Below the pieces are notes generated by a model, which was given only the letters and a program-made list of their open reading frames with translations, did not search any database and was not told where the DNA came from. DNA of 64,000 nt from contig CP034994.1 of NCBI GenBank assembly GCA_004026145.2, positions 13,617,900 through 13,681,899 of the forward strand, read 5' to 3'. Numbering within the stretch: the first letter of the stretch is position 1; each line of letters starts with the position of its first letter. The position numbers were made by a program, and so were the translations under genes. Positions 56,096-64,000 of this stretch are shown here, one piece after another. The stretch is from Takifugu bimaculatus (Eukaryota > Chordata > Actinopteri > Tetraodontiformes > Tetraodontidae).

Positions 56096-57069
56096 TTTGG
56101 TTGTCTCTGAAGAGTGTCTGCACAGCGCCCTAAGCGTTGTGTCTCACTAAGAGTCCAAACAGACTCCTGCACTTCGCAACAACCGTGATGATGACCAAGA
56201 TGCACGGAAGTTCTATATTTACATAGTATTTGCACCTGATATAATAGCGTAAGATTGGAGCAGACTGTTCCCTTCTATTTTCCATAAACCTCCTGCATGA
56301 GTTCCACGGATGGAGATAGATTACATGGTTGCTTGTTGACATTCACTCATTCCCATGAGTGTAAGGATGCAGTTGCGATTGTTGTCCACTAGAGGACACT
56401 GTTAACCTCAGCGTATTGTAAAGAGCCGCTATCGAACTGCAGGCTGAATTTGGTATTCTTGCTCTCTTGTGCATTTATTAGCAGTGCTGGCTGCTGGGTT
56501 CTTGGGGCACAGGTGGTTTCTTTCTGTATGGTCTTTTCCATATTTTCACCAAACCAGTTGCATGCGGGCTCAAAAGGTACTTTTGAAGGTTTTATCCCGA
56601 ATACATCCATGTGCGGGTAAATATTGGCTGTTTGACCTGCAGCCGAAAAAAGAAGCAAAAGTGCCAAATACGTGCTTTAACAAATGATTGCAGACAAAAG
56701 CAAAATGATACTTACCTGCTAATTTCCCCCAAGGTCCCTCATAATGAGCGAACACAACTCTACAAGGTGAGGAAGTCATGTTCTGAGAGACCCTAAGACT
56801 GTCTGACCCCTGAAAGGCAACAAGGTCAGGGGTCAACTCACTTGACCCTCTACGAACACATCAACCCCTGTGACTGCCTACTAAACATATAGATAACTCC
56901 CTGCATGCATACCTTTACTGGGAAGGCCTGTGTGCGGTTCTGGAGGGAAACACTTTCACTCCTGGCCTCATGACAATAAACAAAAAAGTGGAAGTGACAC
57001 AAATCCATCTTCCTGCCCGTCTCCTTCCTCTGTCCCCACTGCCCCCCTCCACCAGCACACAGCATGTGC

Positions 57070-57081
57070 CCACACACACAC

Positions 57082-57139
<58 letters not shown>
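57070..57139. repeat. (CA)n microsatellite
   Basis: About 35 CA units with a single CG interruption near 57085, ending in CGTGCGCGC. Confidence 0.97.
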
Positions 57140-57145
<6 letters not shown>

Positions 57146-57661
57146 GCATTCCTCCATGTTGAAGTCACTGGGCAAACGGCAGCCATTTTCTCAGATGCCC
57201 CCCCCCCACCTCTTGATAGTAATCAAATTTGGTCTCATCTTTTCATTTTCTCATCTCTCCTCCCCATCTGTACGGTGTAACTCCTCTCTTTCTCATTCTC
57301 TTCCTCATCATCCCTCACTGTCACTCGGCAGCTCTGAGCCATTGACCTCCGACCCCTGAGCAGGTTCACCAGAGGGTCAGGATCTTGGCGGGGGGAGACA
57401 GGCAGAGAGACGGGGGTGGAAGGTCTGTTATTGGGGGATGCCAGCTTCCTCCTTTGGCCATGGATACAGCCTTCTCCGCTGCTGCCATAGCAACTGGACT
57501 AGACGGCAGAGAGAGCAGACTGAGGCGAGCTGCTGGGATGGAGCTCTCTCGTCTGTGATTTGGCTTTAACCTCCGTGGGCACTTGCAACTGTTCACGCTT
57601 GCATGCTCTCACATGCACGCATAAATGACAAAAGAGGCACCCGCACACACTCACACGAGTG

Positions 57662-57668
<7 letters not shown>

Positions 57669-57693
<25 letters not shown>
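57669..57693. repeat. (AC)n microsatellite with CG leader
   Basis: GCGCGCGC (about 57661-57668) followed by about 12 AC units. Confidence 0.95.
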
Positions 57694-57714
57694 AAGTACC
57701 CGCGCAAGCTAGCG

Positions 57715-57900
57715 AAATCTAATCAAATTTCCTATTTGTACTGCCAGGCTGTGCTGGTAAGGACTTTTTCAAGTTCCAAGATTGATGGGTATTCCATGTT
57801 GGGTGCAATTAATTGCTGCATAATTAGACTTACAAGTTATTTATTGAAGCAATTTAGAGAATACAAGAGCCGGGGGATATATTAAAACCATTTGATCATA
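57715..57900. promoter_or_regulatory. Candidate conserved non-coding element
   Basis: Unique AT-rich sequence with dense homeodomain-type cores: TGCAATTAATTGC (palindromic, about 57805-57817), CATAATTAGAC, TTATTTATTG and TGATCATAAGCC. It has no coding potential. The texture matches vertebrate developmental enhancers (inference from sequence alone). Confidence 0.4.
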
Positions 57901-59339
57901 AGCCGCATAAACTTTAAAGATGTCCTCTTACATGCGTTATTTGGACAGAAATTAGGGATGCAACCCCCCCCTCCAAAAAAAAAAAATTCCATATTGATAA
58001 AATGATGTATGATAAGATATGTGGACTCAAGTGAATGATGTGCTGGAAGTCTCGCAAGGTCAAACAAAGGTTTGGGGGAAGCATCACGCACACAGAAGGA
58101 GATCTGTGCACATTTTTGCTGCGTGCAGATGTGTGAAGCTGTGAGGCAGCTCGCGTCGCTGGAAGGGCCTCAGGGGCCACAAGACTCAGTCCAGGTGTTG
58201 CCCAACAGAAACAGCCCAACTCTGTTGCCCCTGGCTAATATCTACTCTGCTTCTAAAGTGATGCAGGTTTCTTTACAAAAACCAAATCTTTAGTGTCTGA
58301 CAGACGTCAACGGCTATTTTGTGTCTTTTCTGTGGTCTGATTTCACTGGTTTGTTGTGGCATTTCCTCTCAGCGCTCTCCTCCCCTCTCTGTCTGCACTC
58401 GTCTCGCTCCGTGCCTGGTTGTTCAAACAAATATGATAAATGAGGCTATCGCTGTCTCAAGAATGAGCTGTGATCGGAGAGCCTTTGATGTTTGACACTT
58501 TTAATGAAGTATCTTGATGAATCGATGTACAGCCATTTTGTACTGTGTGTGACACACTCTTCTGCTATTGAACACGTTGTTGTTGGTTTTTTTTACAGTC
58601 AAGTGAGTGTGTGTGTGCGTGTATGTGTGTGTGTTTTTCCCACATTTTTCTTGACTTTCATTCCTCATGGTTGGTGACAATGTCTGTGCTAAAGCAACAT
58701 GCTTATCTCTAAGAGTTGTCAAGAGTCTCTTATCACGTCTTTGTAATCCTGAGATGAATTTCAGTTCTGCGCACACACTCACGCTGTGGACACACATTTG
58801 CTTAACATCCAAGCTTCTTTTGAATTCACACTATTCACCTAAAAGAGGGTAATTATAAATAAAGACATACATAAATAGGAAACGACACAATTATGAAGCA
58901 ACTTTTCAAAATCATGCTCTTCTACAGGCTTGATTTTGTGGTCTGGCTGGATCTGGGAAAGTGGTTTCTTAACAGCCTCAACACGCCTCAGTCGTCGTCT
59001 CAGCTCTGCTCTGATGGCTGTGCTGTACTTCAACTTCACCAATAGGTGGAGCTATTTACATGAAACAGATGACGAGGCTGCGGCGGTCAAATGCCCTGGA
59101 GAAGCAGGAAGAGCTAATCAAATTGCCAGTGTGTCTGTGTCAATTACAGTGGGTCAACTTCATAAGAGGAATAGGTCCAAATCATATTTTCACCTGCAAT
59201 CTCCAGCAGCTCCTGGACCAGGAGAAGACCAGGGTATTCTGGCTGATCATGACATGGAAATGATGGTTTGCATAAGCAGCCATTCTTATGAGATATTCGT
59301 TCTCCTTTAAATTCCATAGATAAAGGTTCTGTGCAGCTG
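57901..59339. other. Gene desert, no gene recognised
   Basis: A C-run plus A-run occurs at 57964-57987 and a TG-rich patch at 58603-58633. The open frame at 58930-59310 has no domain. Confidence 0.45.
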
Positions 59340-59625
59340 GCCTTGAAGAATGAGCTCTGATATTTGTAGATCTCGGTGAGATGAATAGCGGCCTGATGAC
59401 CCTTACAGTGCCAAGCCACTATCTTATCGCTTCCTTTTATCGGCCTGATAAAGTAAACAACTTCGCCATAGGTGTGCAACTTTTCAAATTCATTATGAGC
59501 CTGTTCAGGCCGGCCACTATCGACGTTGGCTGGGGGTGTGTGATGAATGCCGAGGCCAGCTGCTGAAACGAGCATATAGTCCATGATTTGGACACGTGCC
59601 AATGGCGGACCTGTAGCAGATGAAG
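59340..59625. promoter_or_regulatory. Candidate conserved non-coding element
   Basis: Unique, repeat-free segment with GATA-type sites (CTTATCG near 59421, TGATAAAG near 59447), a TGACCC half-site and ATTATGAGCC. It lies under a 167-residue - strand open frame (59144-59647) that shows no family resemblance. Read as regulatory rather than coding. Confidence 0.35.
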
Positions 59626-60092
59626 CTGAAAATGCTTGAAGGAACAAGCCTGGAGAATCCTTAAAGCCCCTCGGCTCCAGTTAAAATACTCAAGTTTTGG
59701 GTTCACGTAATGATGAGGGAATCTGTTGGACGGCTTATTTGCATGTTTCTAATCAAGGAACTTGGAGAGGAAAGTGCATAAATAAGAAACGGGCTCATGA
59801 AAGCAGACTCTCGGCGAGTGCAGCCACAGTTTCTTATGTGACGGGGGGGTCACTTGTTTGGCACAAACACACCGGAAGCCTCCAGCACGCCTTTGAAGAG
59901 CGCTCACAGTCACCTCTCCTTGTGTTGCCTTCAAAGGTAGTTAGATCATTAGATCAACAAAACAAATGACTCAATGACGAAGGTTTGCAGTCGTCCCTGG
60001 AGGAGCATTTATCTTTGTGGTGAGTGGCAGCTCTGTCAATGTGCGCCAGGCAGTAATGTACTGGTATTTGGAGTGCAGGCTCTCTCTGTGTG

Positions 60093-60126
<34 letters not shown>

Positions 60127-63100
60127 TCGGCCTTTGGGCTCTCTGGATGGAGGGATGTTTTATGGAGGATGTTATTAAGTGTGGTCGAATGGGACGAATC
60201 AGGCTTGTGTCTCCTGTATTAACATTAGGTGGAGCCAGGCTTCATCCCTCCTTCCTTCCTCTCCCTTCTGCCGCCTCCTGCATTTGGCTGAGGTGCCATC
60301 TATACCACCACTTTGTTCTTAATAGTTTATTAGCCCCTCTGAGCACCACCTGACTGGTATTTGCAGAATTTACAGTAATAATGGCGACTAATGGCAGCCA
60401 TTTTGAGGTGTTTGACACCCTAAATCAGAAATGTTACTGAAGTAGGTCATAAATATGGTCCCCTCTCCCAATTCTCCATAAATGATGGAACAAGCCTTTA
60501 AATCTCCTCTGTGTGTTAAAATCAGTGTCCATATGTACACTCTTTGAGGCGTAGCCTTAAATCGCCCCGTTTACCTCACAGTTTATTGAGGTTTATTGAT
60601 GTTTGTCACTACTCCGCTAACATCATGCCAATCACCACAAACATGTGATGCTAAGTGTGTGGTATCAACGAAGAAGACGCTTGTTGGACCAGTTGGAAAC
60701 TGACCTGCCATTCTCATTTCAACCATAAAAGCATCGCTTTGAAAAAGCTTTGTTTAGTATTTTGTAAAGCAGATGTTTTAAGCTGCATGTTGCTTTAAGA
60801 AAATGAAAACATATTTGATTTATTCCAGTCTCAAATGGAGTATGATCCGCCCTTTGTTATTATAGTGTGTGGTTATCTGTCAGTAATTCCACTAAAATAT
60901 AGCTCAGGTAATAAAAACATAATGTCTCTTTCATTGCGGCATGAGTATCGGTCCAAGCAACAACGGCCGTCCTGTCACAGCATCATTTTAAATATTCATG
61001 TTTTGGCTCTAACGCCTGTTGTTGCCAGAGACAGACACCAGCAGCTCCTAGTTCACACGAAACCCTTAAATTCAAAATGGGTGTAGAATTAAATGTCATA
61101 AAAACTGGAATCAAGTAGGACAACGTGTCTTCTTGTCTCAGGAAGTTGGGAGCGCAGCAGCACATGCACTCTGAAAGTTTCAGACAGCCTGGAGCATTAG
61201 TGAAGCCTCCACTTGGAGACATGACAGTGCCTTCTGCGCGGCTGTCTGCAGGACGCAGCCATACAGTCGTTCCGTGCAGGCTGATGATTCCCAATTAGCG
61301 AGTGAGCAGGAGACATTAGTGTACAGCCAGACACATAAATGGCACCAGGATGGGATCAATTAGGCTGAGAGGAAGGTCGTTAGGCCTCTGGATGGCCAGT
61401 GGTCGTGGTGCCATGTTTGGAAGCTCTGCCGTGTCAGCTCTCAGCGTGAGTGCCCGTCTGATGCGGGGTGTCTGACGCCGTCCTTGTACTCAACGCTGCT
61501 CCCTGCGCGACTACGTGCACATTTTGAGCACCAGTGAGGTACGGCAGAGCAACATTTCCTGTGGTGACGACAGGTTTCCACAGGGTCAAACCCGCTACAA
61601 TAGCGTGTCCTGTTTGAGTCCCTGGGGCTGCGTCGCAGGGTGGTGAGTAATCGTGCCGTGTCGGTGCATGCGTTGCCATTGATTTTGTCTCGGCTCCTAG
61701 CTCTCCCAATTACCTCCTACTTCAGGCTGCCAGTCCCTCCGCTGTCAGGGGGAGGTCGGAGACTGGGGCCACAGTGAGCTGTTTGTTTACACTGCTAATT
61801 GCTCCTGTTGTTTCCTTTCATTAGCCCAGGCTGAGCTATTGGGCTGCCTAGCATGAGTAAAAGTACTAGGCTCCTACTTCCTTAATAAACGTGTGGTCGC
61901 TGTCTGAGAACACAAGCGTAGGCTGAAAATGGTCGTGCTGGTTCAGTTTGGTGTTTTACTCACAGCAACTCACAGAGCTGCAGCGTTGTAGCAGAGTTTT
62001 GATGTCACAGCTGGGGCAAATCCTGCTCAACACATCCTGGCTGACCCTCAACATGTCTCTATTTGAAGATCTACACTGTGGACCTGCCTTTTTGCACACG
62101 TGCACGTCTGCGCCGCCTGTGCATGCACCTTCCTGTCTGCATTGTGGCGCGTTGTAATGTTAGCTTGGCCTCCTTGGGCTGTGAATGAAAGGGTCGCATG
62201 GCGGCGCGAGCTCCCAAGTCTACTCTGCCCCCACACCCCTGCAACCCCCCCCCCAACAGAATCTTAACACACAGCCATGGCTCCTTAATGACTGCCATTC
62301 CTCTCCGTGCCACATTATTAATTAGCTCAATGATCCTTGCCAACGGGACCTGCGCTGTGGATTAGAGTCCTCGGCACCCACACCCCTGGCTGCTGCTGCT
62401 GCCACCGCCTGCCATGCGGAGGTGAAGCGGGACTTGGATGGGGGTTGGAGAGGGCGTGTGCATATGTTCCAAAGTGGAGTATATATTTAACAGGGAATAC
62501 GAAATGCTACTGTTTCCTTTGGGTTTTTTTGCACGTTAGCGTCCACTGCATGTCCGACTTGTCCATTTGAATGTTTTCGCACGAGCAGAAGGGGTCATTT
62601 AGGGTCATAGAGGGGTTGTTTGACACTGCGTGAAGCATCTTTATCTCCAGTCAGCAGCATCAAAGGCTTCATCAACCGGTACAACTTCCCAGTACCCCTC
62701 GCACCAAATATGCCCCGAGAGTTACTGAGAGTGCTCAAAGGATAAATGGAACATGGAGGCGTCACATCACTGAGGTGTTTTCCTGTTTCCTGTTTCCCGA
62801 AATACAACCATTCATGAAGGACTTGGGCACCGCGGCAGGCAAATCTGCATTCATAATTTTTGTCTGGAAAGAAGAAGGAAAAAGAGGGGAGGGGAAAAAA
62901 GGAAAAGGGTGAGCGGGGAAAAGGGAGCCAGCCCCTCCAGATGCCTCACAATTGTACGGAGCAAATGAACATAAATGTCACTGTCAAGCTGAAATGAAGA
63001 ATAAATGCATCACACTGGCAAAGTGAGCTGAAGTTGGAGGACAAGAGGACACGTTTTGCATACGAAGAGAGACAAATACACAGGACAGAGATAGAGACCT

Positions 63101-63940
63101 GGAACAAATATCTAAGTACATTTACTGCATTCCTGCACTGACGTATTGGTACTTTCACCTCACTGTATGTTTGCGTTCCTTTGTTCCATTGCAGATGAGA
63201 TGCTGTATTAGACTCAGGGGACTAGTTTTATAACAATCTCTTGACTGGCAAAAATGGGTTTCTGCTTCTGATAATTGGACAAATTGTGGAAGATGATTAG
63301 GTCCACATGTATCTTCACCCTGTTTAGAATTCAGCCTTTTTTGGGGGTACCTTGCCTTACAAAGACATGAAAACAAAGAAAAATATTGTTTTTATAAATC
63401 TTACTAATCCTCTTTGTAGAATAAATCATTACTAGATTGACAGGAATTGTCAGTGTTTACCTTGAAGTAGATGTAAATATATTTAAATTCACTTTTTTTA
63501 AAATAAACTTTATTTTCAGTGTAATATTGGAAGTTGGCAGTAGCTATATGAAATATTACTAGGTAGGAATAAATCAGTATACCATGCGTTATACAGCAAG
63601 TATACCTATTTTTCGTCACTATTATCATTGGTAGAGAAGTACAAATACCTTCCTGTCCTAGTCTGCATGTCTCCTCCAGCAGGTTGACTCAATATCAGCA
63701 CTTCCCAGCACTGGTTACTAAGTGGTGGACTGGAGGAGCGCGGGGCGCCATGAGGATAGATATGCAGGACATGCAGTCGTTCCAAGGTGACAGTGAGGTG
63801 TGTTGTGATTATTGACTGTGTGACCTCTCTGTGACCCCGGCTCTGAGCGAGTAAAGGGCAGAGAGTTAGTGCGTGCCGCACCGCCTGTCATGCCTGTCAA
63901 TACGCTGATGAATGGAGCTGGCGGTTATTAAAGCAGAATT
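59626..63940. other. Gene desert, distal part
   Basis: No exon is recognised. TAAT-bearing segments occur at about 61780-61890 and 62280-62345 (ATTATTAATTAGCTCAATGA), a C-run at 62248-62258, purine-rich DNA at 62870-62930 and AT-rich DNA at 63380-63620. By synteny it faces smug1/hoxc outside the window (inference). Confidence 0.45.
60095..60124. repeat. (GT)n microsatellite
   Basis: About 15 GT units. Confidence 0.95.
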
Positions 63941-63945
63941 AGAGC

Positions 63946-63967
63946 GGGGGTGGGGGGGGTGGGGGGG
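63946..63967. repeat. G-rich run (quadruplex-type)
   Basis: Three G-tracts of five, eight and seven separated by single T residues, followed by CTGGG. This fits a G-quadruplex on +. Confidence 0.8.
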
Positions 63968-64000
63968 CTGGGATAAATGATAGCACAAATGGTTGCTCAG

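Larger units (their letters stand above)
56096..57714. other. Gene desert with CA repeats
   Basis: No exon is recognised. Two CA microsatellites are listed separately. Flanking open frames are translations of the repeats. Confidence 0.5.

Noticed and set aside
41700..64000. Search for smug1 or hoxc exons
   Set aside because: Synteny predicted them to the right, but no uracil-DNA glycosylase motif or homeobox (WFQNRR-type) was found in the window.

Overview
The window comes from a vertebrate nuclear genome, almost certainly a teleost fish and probably a percomorph (inference). Six genes have short introns, many of 70-250 bp, canonical GT-AG splice sites and vertebrate-type products. Long CA/GT microsatellites and a decayed Tc1-like transposon are also typical of fish. 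The gene order copz1 - nfe2 - hnrnpa1 - cbx5, with alternating strands, matches human 12q13.13, where the same block lies beside SMUG1 and the HOXC cluster. csad - znf740 is a second adjacent pair from the same human band. This is therefore a compacted hoxc-linked segment. No Hox gene is visible inside the window.

Left part (1-15.6 kb, all on +): a Tc1-like transposase fossil (about 1.93-2.58 kb), then a two-exon gene for a CARD plus death-domain adaptor (4915-5721) with a probable upstream non-coding first exon near 3.5-3.66 kb. csad follows about 0.2 kb after that gene's poly(A) signal. It encodes cysteine sulfinic acid decarboxylase in 14 coding exons (6309-9587) and makes hypotaurine/taurine. 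znf740 (three C2H2 fingers, 12733/12769-14060) follows, with a CpG/E-box/ETS promoter at 11.13-11.3 kb and a long 3'UTR.

Middle (15.6-41.7 kb): a 7 kb gene-poor block with many TAAT motifs and one orphan CpG promoter with a candidate first exon (19.33-19.79 kb). Next come copz1 on - (nine coding exons, 22997-26116), nfe2 on + (three coding exons, 31826-33881), hnrnpa1 on - (ten coding exons, 35161-37310, plus apparent 3'UTR introns) and cbx5/HP1-alpha on + (four coding exons, 38539-40917). nfe2 and hnrnpa1 converge and their 3' ends appear to overlap. hnrnpa1 and cbx5 diverge from one CpG-rich promoter region, as in mammals.

Right part (41.7-64 kb): a gene desert downstream of cbx5. It holds simple repeats, a GC-rich island, one isolated NRF1 palindrome with promoter character, purine/pyrimidine tracts, and several AT-rich blocks that look like conserved regulatory DNA. 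By synteny it should be the interval facing smug1/hoxc (inference).

The genes do not form one pathway: innate-immune/apoptotic adaptor, taurine synthesis, transcription factor, COPI coat, erythroid CNC-bZIP factor, RNA-binding protein and heterochromatin reader. All exon boundaries were assigned by eye from splice consensus, reading phase and remembered family sequences. No search was run. I found no clear new multi-gene system. The most novel items are the CARD-death-domain adaptor, the orphan promoter exon, and the unusual 3' and C-terminal features of hnrnpa1.
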